Shown one piece after another: positions 50,401-63,168 of a stretch of 64,000 nt of DNA. Under the pieces are notes generated by a model. That model saw nothing but the letters and a program-made list of their open reading frames with translations, was not told the DNA's origin and searched no databases. Made by a program: the position numbers and the translations under genes. This stretch comes from Oehlia diaphana. Taxonomy: Eukaryota; Glomeromycota; Glomeromycetes; Glomerales; Glomeraceae. Where the stretch lies: NCBI GenBank assembly GCA_003833135.1, contig QZLH01000377.1, forward strand, positions 34,243-98,242, in the 5' to 3' direction. Position 1 is the stretch's first letter; every line of letters starts with the position of its first letter.

Positions 50401-53400
50401 AATTGTTTTGTCTGGCCTTATATACATGTATTCATAAAAAAGGTTAGGTTATAAATAATTTCATCATAAATTGCTATAAATTTATACATTATTATATACC
50501 TACCAAGGAGTTGCCGTAAGTTCATCAAATGCGAGAGTACACAACCCATATAACAGCATATTATGTGTTTCATAATTGCTAATCGTCTCTTCATTTGAAA
50601 GTGCGCTCAATAAAGTTTCTTGCAACATTAACCTTAACTATAAAGAAATTATAAGTTTCTGATCTATGTTTGTCATCTCTTTAGAAATCAACTTACCTCT
50701 GAGTACTTTATACTATCTAATTTACTAAATTTTAATTCATTTAAATCTTCCACATTCATCTGGGCTAAATTCTTATAAGGTATGTCTGGAACCTGAAGAG
50801 AAGGCAACTGATTCACAATACAAATTAATGAACATAGTATAGTAATAGAATTATGTATTGTAATCTCCGAAGTATTACTATTATAATCATGTTTGGATAA
50901 CAAATTCCGAATTGTCTCAATAAAGCTATAATAAAGAATATTACAACCAGGAAGGTTTTGAGAAAAGAGCTTTGTTGAATTATTAATAATTGCAAGGATT
51001 ATTGAAGAATCTTGATCCGATAGCCCTTTTAACAGAGCACGATAAAAATGAGGATAATATTCCTCATCAAATTTTTCATGAGGACATGACATTATTTTGC
51101 ATAATCCAGCATATGCTAATGCACGTCCTGGTGCGAATGCCCTATTAGATAATTACAATAATTAATAGCCTTGTTTGTAAATTCGTAACAACATATAAAT
51201 AATTATAATTCTCTTACAAAGGTAAATTGCAAGCTTCAAAAAGCCAGGGTGAAAAATCGAAGAGAAAAGGCGATGAAAATCTTCCATATTGGTTATTCCG
51301 AACCTATTATAAATAGGTTAATCTTTAAATTTACTTAGATTCAAATTTTAACAGTAAAAGACTTACCAAACTAAGCATATCCACGATATCAACAATACAT
51401 TTTATTGCTTCGGCGTGATTAGGTGAGATCTAATGAAAATTAAATTAATCTTTTTTTCTTAAAATGTATAAATATGTATAACTTCATTTTTACCTGAATG
51501 TAATTTAAATTGCCTAATGCAGTAAGTAAATTCTTCCATACTAACAGTGCATTTTCTGTACTCCATGATAACGCCTCAATGTGAATAAAATCTGGGCACC
51601 TAAAGTTAGCCAATGATACTGAAAGCTTATCACCACTAAAATTAGGTTGAGCAAAAAACACTGATGATGATGATGTTCGATTCGACTAACGTAAGAAAAT
51701 ATAAATTGATTAATCAAAGTTCAACAATGAAAAATTCAATTTAGAATGATTACCTTCACTTCTGCTGCGTCGTCCGCAGCAACTTCACTACTGGCATCAA
51801 AGTAATCATCCTCGTCGCCTTGGTCTTCATCATCAGATGCAATGCTTTCAGAATGTATGGATGATCCACCACTGAACACTGTTGTCCCAATATTTAATAA
51901 TAGTGTTTGCGATTTTGATTCAAATGAGCCAATGTCTTGATGGATACTCATTGGTCTGCGACCTGATTTTCGGCTCTCATTTACATTCTTAATAGAAACT
52001 GAGAAATCAGTTCCTATTATTTCCTCACGCGATGAATTACTGCCTGAGGATTTATGTCGATATGCACCGCGTAAAGACAAATGTCGGGTGCGATTTTTTG
52101 AAGGACGTCGTCTATGGAAATGTTTCTCTGGAGTTGTCGAAATACGACGATTTAATTCAACAGCATCGAGGTCTACATGATAAATATTCTTGGATAGTAC
52201 CTTTGTCATTCTTAACATAATTTTCTGAAAAATAAAATTTAGGATTTAGCGATAAAATTCACGTACATAAATATAATTGAAATTATCAGCAACTAACCGC
52301 CCATTGTGAAACAGTTTGCGACCATCTCAAACTAATGCTCATTCGGTTTGTTAGTGAACGCCATAATTCAGGTTGTTGAACTTTTGATCGAGCAAACGCA
52401 TATAATACTGTCTATTAAAATAAATAGTTCCGACATAAATTGTGGATTCTTAATGAATTCTAAAACACTTAAAATCACATACTTCAACTAAATAATCTGC
52501 AAGATCATCAGCCAACGTAACTGAAGATATTAGTACATATTTGTTAGATTGATTCATAATCCTCTCTTGTATGTCCAGAAGAGAAGAAAGTAACGTTTCC
52601 CTTAATTTTAAGATCAAATTAGCTAAATATTTTTACATTATATTAAAAAAAAAGAGAGAGAGAAAGAATCATTTATCTTATAGTTTACCATGTAGCTGGT
52701 TCTAATTCGATAGGGCCCTCTGCCATTATTGAGCGATACAATGCTAGAACATCTCGGTAAATAGAAACTTGTGCTTCTACCTCAACATTTACCATTCCAC
52801 CATCATTTGTTAATAAAGAATGATCTTCAAAAACGAGTGTTAATAATACAATATATCTGCGAAGGTAAACATTCGCATTAGCATACGTTGAGTTGAAAGA
52901 AACAGTTGACGGAGTAGTAGCTGGTGAAAATGATGGCTCGCTTTGATATTCTGGTGATGGCAACGACGTGTAAGATGAAGATGCAAAGATAGAAGAAGAG
53001 AACGAAGAATATGCAGAATGTGACGGTTGATGAGAAGACGGTGATTTACGAAGAAAAACCGGTCTCTCTTCTTCCTATGATATCAATTCACAAACAAGAT
53101 AACAACTAAAACTGAATTCTAATTACAAATTCCAAAATTTACGAAGAGAAAATTTGGAAATATATGTTTTAAGTCGAAAATGTCACAATACTAACCCCAC
53201 TTAATATCCAAATTCCCACAATATGAACAGCACCTCTAACTATATCTTTATACAGCGGACTGCCAGCTGGTAGCATAAGAGCTTGTCTTACAATTTCATG
53301 AGCGAATTCTCGATTTTCTGCACCTAATACAATCGACTTTAATATCGGTGTAGCAGGTGAGGGATGCGAGGATATTGCATCGGAAATAGCCTCATTGTTA

Positions 53401-55430
53401 TCAAGACAATGATGTATCAAGAACGTAATAAATGCACGCAGTATTGAGGGCGGACATTTTTGAAATCCAATTTCTTTATGAAATATAAACATGTCAGTAA
53501 AAATAAATAATAAATAATTAATTCAACATTTTAAAAGAGACTCATAATATTGCCTTGATTTTCAGGTATTAAGTAAAGTTTCTTTGCACATTGAGGAAAT
53601 AATTTTACTAAATATTGTTTTTTTGTAAGTTCAAAATGAAATTTTGCTGCAGCGAACGCGGCATCAATTCCCATTCCAATAGCTATTCCATTATCTGGTT
53701 CAATATTTTCATTAACAGGAAATTCATAATTTTCTGGAGGAGGAGTTGAACCTGCTGCAACATGAGCTAGTTTAACAAGACTACCAAGATCCATCTGAAT
53801 CAATTGTAATATATCATGAAATGTTGGTGGATGAGGATTTGGGAACAAAGGACCTCTATCATCAGCTGTAAGTTAGTAGGTTTAGTTACTTAATACTTAG
53901 AAAGAAAGCAAACATGATATATTAACGTTCTCCTATTATACTTGCCTTTAATTGATATTTGTCCAAACGAAATAGGCCTATTATATTTCCTCCGCGTAAT
54001 TTCTTTCACTTGATAATCATCACTACCAATTCTTATTTGATCATGAAGGAATAAATCCAAAGAAATAGCATTTGCATATAAATTCACACATTCTGTAAGT
54101 TCTATTGTTTGATCGTTGATCCATAATAGCAAAAGTTGAAATCCTTGTATTCGAACTCGATGATGATTTCCATGATCGAGAAGATGCTTTAACATTTCAG
54201 CTTTAAAAAACATTAAAAATAAATTAATATTTTGCAAACTTTCATATAATTATAAAATTGATAAAATCGCTAAAATACCTATTTTTCCACGCTGCCATCC
54301 ACTCCTTATTCGATCTGGTAAAAATAAGAAGACTTTTCGTAATAAAAGTAGCGTCTTATTTATATTTAAAAATTCTTTTGATGAAAATGACATTGGACGT
54401 TCTGATTTTTCTGTAAATACAATTTTCTAAAATAAATTTCTAAAAGCCTTTTTATAATTCAAACAATAAATTTTTTCTCACGTTTTATTTTATCGACTTG
54501 GCCCATAAATGACTTGTAAAGTACATCGAAAACATCTTCAGCATGTTGTTGAAAGAATTGAGCTTGATCCAATTCATTCGTAACATCTTAATTTCATTAT
54601 TTAAAAAAGAAGTTACAAAAAAAGTTATTAAATAATTAGAATTAAATAAAAGTAACTGTTGAAATAGAAGTCTAACAATTAGTATATATTAAAACAATAA
54701 ATAAAAATAAAGTCCATCTTAAGACGTACTCACCGATAAAATTCCATAAAGAAGTAATTCTTGCTTTTGACCTTTGTTTATGATCTAGAAAGTTTTTTGC
54801 TTTCTTAAGCAATTTATCCATTCGATCATCTTTAGGTAAATTCTTATTATCTCTTGTAAATAACGATGAATTCATTTTCTTTTGTGAAGGAGGCTTATCA
54901 CTATTATTAGTTGATTCACTAATAACATCAATAGACTTAACTACAGAAGAGTCTTCTTCATTAGTAATAGATAACGGAAAAGAAGAATGTGTAGGTGATA
55001 CTGATATATTATGGGTACTATGCGAACTAAGTGGGCGAGGTGGTTTATTTCTTATTATATTAATAATTCCTTGTGACTGTCGTTGTTCTTGATCTTGTTG
55101 TTGAACCTGTTGTTGCTGTATTTGTTGTGACTTGTGTACTTGTGTTTGTAAATGCTGTGAAGTACTAGGGTTTGTTTGTGGTGTGTTTCGGGTTAATATT
55201 TCAGGACGGGGTATATTTATTCCAGCCAAATCTTTTGGTTGACTCGGAGTTGAAACTGAAGCACGTCTTTTTACTATCTGGTTGATAGCAGTTGCAATTT
55301 TTTTGGTAGTACTTGAAGTACCATCGCCACCACTTAATGTACCTCTTCTAGGTTTTCTAATGGATACACTACGCAGTATCGACGTTGAACTATCTTTGCT
55401 TTTTGTTGACGAATTCTCGTCAGCGTCCAT
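47467..55430 (-). CDS. RALGAPA: Ral GTPase-activating protein alpha subunit-like
   Basis: Predicted catalytic subunit of a RalGAP/tuberin-type complex that switches off Ral/Rheb-like GTPases. Twenty-six exons: 55430-54734, 54586-54482, 54410-54279, 54200-53946, 53865-53554, 53473-53196, 53074-52689, 52600-52483, 52411-52298, 52224-51754, 51685-51494, 51429-51367, 51303-51218, 51141-50697, 50637-50504, 50416-50275, 50196-50100, 50018-49888, 49822-49628, 49528-49446, 49378-49254, 49190-49025, 48958-48869, 48786-48643, 48576-47967, 47886-47467. They total 1996 residues, close to mammalian RalGAP-alpha. The N-terminus is Ser/Gln-rich and disordered; a long helical-repeat body follows. The C-terminal Rap-GAP domain has SEKYNEFVQSLGWEIDLTTH then GYLGGLE, and the Asn-thumb motif RHIGN1863DHVHIVWNEN. 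Intron 4 best fits a GC-AG pair; the exon 5 donor is also non-standard or ambiguous. No beta subunit lies nearby. Confidence 0.9.
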
Positions 55431-57056
55431 TATCTTTTAATATGTGGAGGTGAAAGTTATGCTTGTGCTGCTTATACACGTTTAAATAGAAATCATTTAT
55501 GCATGCTGATGTCAAAAAAAATCTTTTGCATATTTAGTTACAGTAACATGGTACACGATTTTTGTTTGTGTCACGAATTCGATCAAGGCAAAAATTGTGA
55601 ACAAAAGTTTTTGAAGAAATTAATTGCTATTATAAGTTAAATTCAGATTTTTCTCCACGCCGCCATTTTTAATCTGAAAAAAATATATTATATTAAATTT
55701 ATTTTTAATTATTTTTTTTTTATTTATGTATCTACAAATCCGATCTTCAAATGATTTAATTCCAACTTCTTAAATAATACAACAAATGATTTTATCCCGA
55801 CTGACATGTTATACAAACTTTACGAATATATTAAATAAGATCAACTCTTTTTTTTCTTAATTTGTCCATTCTCGTTACAGTTAATATTTAATTTTAAATC
55901 CTTCTGCATTATGAACGATTAGAGCAAAAGGTTTATTTCTCATTATAAAACGGTTCGTTATTTCATTTAAAATTTTTGTTATTTATTAATATACGAGTTT
56001 CAACTTATTTTATAATTTATACATATATAATACATATGTCATTAAATTCAATATTTTCTTTAAGGATGAGTAAATCAGACTAAAATCTAAACCTGCACTA
56101 TTCCTTTTTTAGGAACAATGCAATTCCTAGCGCTTCTGGAAAAAAATTTATAACGTTTCTACGATATTCTGCAGTAAATCATATGATCTTATAACAAATC
56201 ACAAAAAACGTTTATATTTTAATGGTGAAAAGAGGTCTACCACCTTTTATTTACTTGTACTGTATGACCTCGTGCAGAGAGATGAATTTGTGACGATCGA
56301 CGATCAATTTCTTTTAAATATAAATTGCGTTTGTACCTTATGACTGAAATATTCAGCACATTGATTTTCAATAACCAAACTTTATTTCTTATTGGTAAAA
56401 TTCATAGATCTGCTAACAAATTCTATGTACAAATCGTTAAAGGATTAAATAACATTAAAAATTAGCAATATATTTGATTATTAAGTAGTTAAAAAGTACT
56501 TTAATCAATAAGTTTTTAAAAAAAACGTTAATATAAAATTAAGTTTATTTTAACAATTAAGTTTAATTTTCCATTCTTACTAAAATTTTTGATATATATT
56601 ATCGGTACATAAATAATAATAAAATTAAACAAATATACAATATTTACTTACAAATCATTATAAGTTTGCTCAAGTATTTATTGCATAAAACATGATTTCT
56701 TATTTATATAATTTAATTTTCGTTTAGAAAACGTATAAAAGAAGTAACACGTGATAATATGCCCATTTTATCTGTCACGCAATTATTTGTCACCAATTAA
56801 TTTCTTAATGTTATAATGTGGTCCAAAAATCACCAATTTGGATTAGCTGAAATTAAACAAGTAAATCTGTGGCCAAAAATGTTAAATTACATAATTATTT
56901 ATGTATAACTGTAATGTTAATATAAATATTATTAGTTTGACACCTTATCAAGATGAAAATAATGGTAGTTGTTACAATTCAACAAAATGTTAAAATTTAT
57001 GCATCACTTAGATTTGCTAAATAATTTAGTAAACAGTATTATAGAAAAATAAAATA

Positions 57057-58008
57057 CAGTCATCCCCCACTACAGTCACACCTTTCAGAACCACCAAATG
57101 GTGTGACTATGAAGAGGTGTGCTTATAGTGAGATTTTACATGTACAGTCACATCTATGCAAAATTTCTTTTTGGTGTAATTATATATAATTTTTTATTGT
57201 AAGTAAAATAAATGCTAACTTGATTATCAGATATAGAAATCATATTATAAAAATAAATAAAAAATAATTTTAATTTTTCCTACCTTTCATCTTACCAAAT
57301 TTGAGCTTATACAATTTTTTAGCCTACACAAACTGACAAATGCATACATGAAAAAATGCATAAAGTTACCACTCCTTTTATATCCATTTTAACTATATAT
57401 CAAGCAAATCTTATTATTATTATGAAATTATACTATGAAACTGATAAAATAATTATCTTCAGAACATGATATACATTTTTCAAATATACTTTTAATCACG
57501 TGATATGACTATAAGTGGGGAATTTTCCCTATGTTAACTATTACATTGGGGTCAACGATTGCTGTGATAGTGACTATAATCAATTTATGACTACCGTATA
57601 TTGTGGGTCATAGTACCCCCCCTATGCATAGTACCCCCTTGAAAAATTTCATAGAATTGTATAGTACACAGGAGGGTATTTTACAATTATCTCGTGATCC
57701 AGTAATCAGATTTGAGCCATCTTTTTTTTGTTTGATAGCTCTCATTGAGCTCTTCAAAATAAAAAAACAATCCTTCAAATTGGACTGGTAGATCGTGAGA
57801 TATTTGCAAAAATGGAATTTTTAAGCTTTGTTTAGTACTCGGGAGTATAGGGTCAAATCCCCGATTTTTGCAAGATACCCGGGATACTGTAGCCCGCTAT
57901 ATATGGTATATAGGGAGCATTTCACTATATAAAAATCAGGACTTGTAAGTGATATGACCTAAGAAAGGGTGTATTTATATAGAGGGTGATTATAGAGAAG
58001 AACAACTG
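57057..58008. mobile_element. MITE-like element, CAGT...ACTG ends, TA flanks
   Basis: The left end CAGTCATCCCCCACTACAGT and the reverse complement of the right end, CAGTTGTTCTTCTCTATAAT, share the first four bases. Over 26 bp they match at about 17 positions, and most mismatches are C/T. TA dinucleotides flank both ends (57055-57056 and 58009-58010), as for Tc1/mariner-pogo insertions. A second, closer inverted match to the left end lies inside, near 57493-57513 (TGACTATAAGTGGGGA), so this may be a nested or composite pair. No transposase frame is present. Confidence 0.5.
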
Positions 58009-60695
58009 TATAGTTAATTAAAATAGTTTTTTTTAAATGAATTGAATAATAGTTGTTTTATAAAAAAATGAATAACTATTATTTATATTATATATATTAT
58101 ATAATAGAACTTTATTTAAACTCTATAAAAAATTTTATCTGTTATTTCTGTAAAAACTCTGTAAAAATGAGTCTTTCACAGATCCATTTACAAAAAATGT
58201 AAATAATTCAATAATATCTGTGGTATAAAGTTATTAATTCTGAAAATATAAGCCTTTTACAGAAAAAATATGGTATAAAAAAATGGATTAACTTTTTTTG
58301 CAAGGAAACTAAGAAATTATGTTTAAAATAAGATTTAATTAAAGCTTTTATTTATATTTAAAATTCAAATATTCATTTTATTTATTTTATAATAATAAAT
58401 AGTTTTATTTAACATTAATTCTTCTTTATTTTGCCAAAAAATTAAATTTAAATAAATATTATATATTAAATATTATTCGTTAATTAACTTTATTAGTCAC
58501 ATAAATTTATATATTTAAAATTTTATTATAATTTTTTTTTTTTGTAATAATATTAAATAAAACTATTTGTTAGAATAATTATATTATTAAGAGTTTATTA
58601 CCTTTAATATAGTTATTAATGAAGGTAGTATTTCCTTATTAAGTCTAATTATAGTGAAATTGCAGATTTAATTCTGCTAATCATAAAAATTAAAAGAATT
58701 TTACTGCAGATACTACTACTAATAATATAAAGGTACAAGGATTAGCATAGCAGACTTTCCAATTTTCAAATAATCACATAATGATTGGAAAATGTGATTT
58801 TTACTTAAATAACAATAAAATTTAAATAAATCATTAAGTTTTCAAGTAATTTTAAATGATACAACACTGACGTAATTGTTTGTTATATAGATATGTATTT
58901 TATTGGCTGGATATCAAATGTATCAGCATATGATAATTGTACTAATTTATTTTATTATGCTACAAAAAATTTAATAGCGAAGAATGATAAAAAAAATTGA
59001 TTTTTCAGGTCATGTTTAAACGTATTACAAAGGAATCTAGCTATTGAAAATGGAATTCAGAAGTTATAAATACTTAAAAACTTCTTATAAAACTAAAATA
59101 AGCATAGTACGTTTTCTTTCAAATTATAATAAGCTAAAGAAACAAAGAAATATGAGATCTATTTACAACAATGGAAACAGACATATTTAAGTCTTGTTTA
59201 TTACTTAAGCCTTTTAATCTACTATATGTTTAGTGAAATTTATAATAGAAGAACTCTTTTAAAGAAGCTCTTTTTTTTATATATTTAACAACTTCTTAAA
59301 AAACAAAATTTTTGATTTTATAATAAATTATTTACATAATTTTTCTCTGTTAGAAACTGATCTATCTATTATTTTATTTTTTTTGAATAGTGAAAAACTC
59401 TTTTTCATTCCTTTAAATAAAATACAAAATCTTAAAAATAACTTATTGGTAAGAAATTTTATGATGTAATATTAGTGATATGATATTATTTTCTTTGTAT
59501 ATATAGCTAAACAAATAATTTTTACATTTTAAAAAATTAAATCACACTCTAATTTTGGAATCAAAGATCTTTCCAATTGATTCACTACATATAGAAATGT
59601 TAACAATCAAATTTATAATTAGGAATAAATGTGTTGAACGCATTTATACATCAACCAATGATTCAACCAAAGTAATTTTTAATTTATTGGATAGGTCTTG
59701 GTCTACTCTTTAAAGTGAATATAAAAATATCTGTTTAGTTTATATGTAAGTTAAATTATTTGCATTTTTTTTATAAGAATTATGTTTGATTTTTATTTTA
59801 CACAGATGATATATATTAAAGTTCTTCATTTTACATCCATATTCAGTAAAATTTTGAATACAAGTATATCAAGTTGCTATTTATTAATTTGGAAAGTTTG
59901 AGTTATAATTATTATGTAGAATTTTAAATTCACTAAATATTTATATCAAAAAAATGTATTGATTACGTTAAATCAATAAGTTATTACATATAAAAGTTAG
60001 CCAATAATAATTTGATTTTAATAAAAATTGGTATAATTAAAATTTAATATAGGACATATATATTGATAGAATTTAAGGATATATTGATATGCTGAATTTT
60101 TCAAAAAATTAAACAATGTTTCATATTAGAATTGTATATCACATGATAAAATTGAAAAAATTCGTATGATAAAATTGAAAGCTGGCTATGTTACAAGGAT
60201 TAGCATAAGTTAAATTGTATCATAATAAATAATAGTTATTGGGTAGTGAAGTTGAAATATCACTAAACTGCATAGCAGTTGAAATAACCGAAAATTAATC
60301 GATGGATAAATAATTAACCGATGGATAAACATTTAACTGAAGGAATAATATTTAACCAAGAAATGATAGAATATAGTTACACAATATTATTTATAGTTAT
60401 TTATTTTTAGAATAATTTCTTTACTAAAAATGGTCAATTTTTTGAAATGATTTTGTAATAATTTTAATATACTACAAAAATATATTTAATACATCAAAAT
60501 GTTTTTGTTATACTTTTGTTATTATTTTGTAATTATATTGTATCTAGGTCTATAAAAATAACTCAAAATAATATCATAATAATTTTTTAATGTTTTTGCT
60601 ATTATTTTATTATTATAATATAATTAATTTTGATATTATTTTAATATGTTAATCTTAAAAATACCTCAAAAATATATTGATATATTTTAAAAATT

Positions 60696-60977
60696 TTACA
60701 AAATAATTGCACAATTGTTTTGAAAGCCATTATATCTAGGTCTATAAAAATATTTCAAAAAATTGGCTATTTTTAGTAAAGTAGACTCGTAGTTATTATA
60801 ATCATCTGATCCGCAATTAGAATCATTATAGCTATCTGAGTCACTTAAGTATTTATCGAGGCTAGCGCCATTATAGCAGAGGGCTGGAGCAGTTCCAGTG
60901 CGATCAGTTTGGTTAGAAATAGTTGGTGTATGCATGCTGACAGTAGGTAAAGTTATTATATCACAATATAGTTCCAA
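60696..60977 (-). other. Possible gene fragment, Ser/Asp/Tyr-rich (93 codons)
   Basis: A reading frame with a protein-like section (LSDSDSYNDSNCGSDDYNNYES). Its C-terminal 20 codons, however, come from a repeat (TATCTAGGTCTATAAAAATA) that recurs at about 60540. Therefore at best a fragment of a repeat-borne or decayed gene; no function can be given. Confidence 0.2.
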
Positions 60978-61019
60978 AATGTTTAATTAATTTTTTCGAT
61001 AGATGCAATAAAGAAGTGA

Positions 61020-61480
61020 TAGTAAACTTAGTCAGCAAATCGAAAATGAAAGCCAAACTGATAGGTATCAAAAGTGTAGTCTTCTTCGTAATCTTTATAT
61101 AAAATAATGGAAGAAGACTACATCTTTCTAGATATATACTTGAGTATGTGCCTCCTGACACGTTTTTTCAGTGGATACAAAAAGAAACGATAGCGAACTT
61201 ATTAAACGAATCAAAAAAGAAAGGCAACAGGATATACATCAAAAGGATAAGTCTTCTTTGTAATCATTATATAAAATATTGGAAGAAGACTTATCCTTCC
61301 TAGATATATACTTGAATGTATGTGCCTCCTGACAGTTTTTCGTCCTTCGAAAAAAAGAGGCGTATAGCAAGCTAGTAAGCAAATCATAAATAGAAGACAA
61401 GTGAATATGCAATGAAAATGAAGTCTTCTTCAGAATCTTTATATAAAATAATGGAAGAAGACTTCATTTTTCTAGACATG
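61020..61480. repeat. Tandem hairpin array, 172-bp period, three copies
   Basis: Three units whose 5' arms contain GTCTTCTT at 61079, 61251 and 61423, exactly 172 bp apart. Each unit holds a near-perfect stem of 13-17 bp with a loop of about 22 nt containing TTATATAAAAT, then a 3' arm with GAAGAAGACT, then a shared flank CTAGA(T/C)ATxTA. Arm sequences differ among copies, yet pairing is kept: TGTAGTCTTCTTC, GGATAAGTCTTCTT and AAATGAAGTCTTCTTC each pair with their own complement. A truncated fourth 5' arm is visible at about 61484-61503, and a partial unit precedes the first copy. Confidence 0.85.
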
Positions 61481-61514
61481 TATTCGGTATGGTATGAAGC
61501 CTTCTTCAGAAATA

Positions 61515-61680
61515 TTGGCAATCAAATAGGCCGGCCATGATAATATAAATCGCACCTCCAACCACAAACACGAAATTGGCATACATATACTGGCAACTAA
61601 TGGGCAATAATTAGGTTGCAAGATGGCGCATTTTTGGCAATCAAATAATCAGGCCAAGATAATACATATTGCACCTCTAA
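61515..61680. repeat. Direct repeat, 119-bp spacing
   Basis: TTGGCAATCAAATA at 61515 recurs at 61634, with the following about 30 bp (GGCC..GATAATA..AT..GCACCTC) also conserved. Related GGCCAGAT(C/A)TTTGG blocks occur at about 61762 and 61934, suggesting that the area is built from an older dispersed repeat. Confidence 0.7.
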
Positions 61681-62469
61681 TTCTCTAACCAACCGACCAC
61701 CAGACTGGAACTCAAGAGTGTTAAGAAGATTTCGGAAATATACTTAAAGCTCAAGGATTTTGGCCAGATCTTTGGATACAAAAAATATGTGGCACAAATG
61801 CATATATATATTGGGTTCCAGGAATGTTTTGGGAATGTTTCTGTCACTATCTTGTAACTATGAAAGGGTGTTCAATGCCGTAACAAGATCACGTGACTGG
61901 TGCAGTAAGGCGCAGTATAAATTTGGCCAGCACTATTACAATTTTGGCCAGATATTTGGGCATAATAATTCGGCACCCAAGCTGGCATAAAACTGGCAAA
62001 ATAATAGAACCTTTCTAGCTTTTTGCCAGTTTCACAACAGTTTCATGATAGTTCTATGACACCATCAGGTCACTATCATGGCGCCATTGTAGATCCTCGA
62101 GTCACATACCTAAAAGATCGGCCAAAATTATACTATAGTATTGGACTACAAATTTACTGCGTCACTTGACACGATATTTTTTTACCACAATTTTGGGATT
62201 TAAACAGGCAACCAAATAGGCGCAAAGGGTAAGCATCTCAATATAAAATCTAAGATTCAATGAGGCATAGGAGATCAACACTACAGAAGGTCAACAACTT
62301 AATTAAAGAATTTAACGTGCAAAAGACTTAGAAATAAGTGATATTTAGATTATATGTGTGTGATATTTAGATTATATTGTGATAATAAAACCATACTAAC
62401 ATAAAAAACACAATAGCAGAAAATGTTTAAAGATATAGCTAGAACATAAAAGAGCTATAAGCAAAAGTA

Positions 62470-62626
62470 AAATAGTAGATTATATGTGGTAGTTAGATTA
62501 TATTATTTAGATTATATGTGGCAATTAGATCATATTATTCAGATCATATGTGGTATCCAGATTATATGTGATATTCAGACCATATGTGGTACTCAGATTA
62601 TATGTGATATTCAGATCATATGTGGT
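62470..62626. repeat. GATTATATGTGGTATTCA minisatellite
   Basis: Around nine degenerate units of roughly 18 bp on the theme AGATTATATGTGGTATTC, ending exactly where the 62627 element begins. Confidence 0.88.
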
Positions 62627-63168
62627 AGGACCCAGAAATATACATACAGGGATAGGGTACACAGATGCGTCACCATTATAGTGGAATTAGACAGAGTAAA
62701 GTTTTGATTGGCGTACAATTTAAGAAATTTTCATCCATAGTTAGGCATCAAGATTGCGTATTTTTTATCAAAATTTTTATATGTAAAAAATTAGTTTGCG
62801 TATTTTTATAATATATTTACTGTACATTAACCGCATTGTAATACAAATTTAGTATTAATTGAAAGAAAATTCTAAGAGTGAAATTTTAGAAAAATATTAA
62901 AAAAATAGTAAATTAGAATAAATTCTATTTTTTCACATTAATATTTGATTTTATAAATAATATAGAAATTATGATNAGTATTTGATTTTATAAATAATAT
63001 AGAAAATAATTTATAACTTAATGTCTGAAATTTTATTTGCGTATTTTTGCAGGATTTTCAATATCAGGTGTCAATTATGCGTACTACTCATATAAAAAGT
63101 TTCTGCGTACAGCTCATAGTAAAAAAAATTTTCGCCACCTGACCCTTATATAAATATTTCTGGGTCCT
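62627..63168. mobile_element. MITE-like element with AGGACCCAGAAATAT ends
   Basis: The left end AGGACCCAGAAATATACATA is matched by the inverted right end ATATTTCTGGGTCCT (15 bp perfect), and partial matching continues inward (GGG..AGGGT versus ACCCTTAT). The length is 542 bp with no coding capacity. It is inserted at the edge of the minisatellite. A target duplication is not clear (GT on both sides at most). The interior has repeated GCGTATTTTT blocks and one N at 62976, with about 33 bp repeated on either side of it. Confidence 0.6.

Noticed and set aside
57845..57870. B-box-like GGGTCAAATCCCC suggesting a SINE
   Set aside because: One base short of consensus, no A-box upstream and it lies inside the MITE-like element.
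61020..61480. Helitron 3' ends (hairpin followed by CTAG)
   Set aside because: Each hairpin is followed within a few bases by CTAG, but the next base is A rather than the expected T, stems are not GC-rich, and three tandem copies at a fixed period do not fit Helitron termini.
61020..61480. CRISPR-like array
   Set aside because: Eukaryotic context, a 172-bp period with only three units, and no short unique spacers or cas genes.
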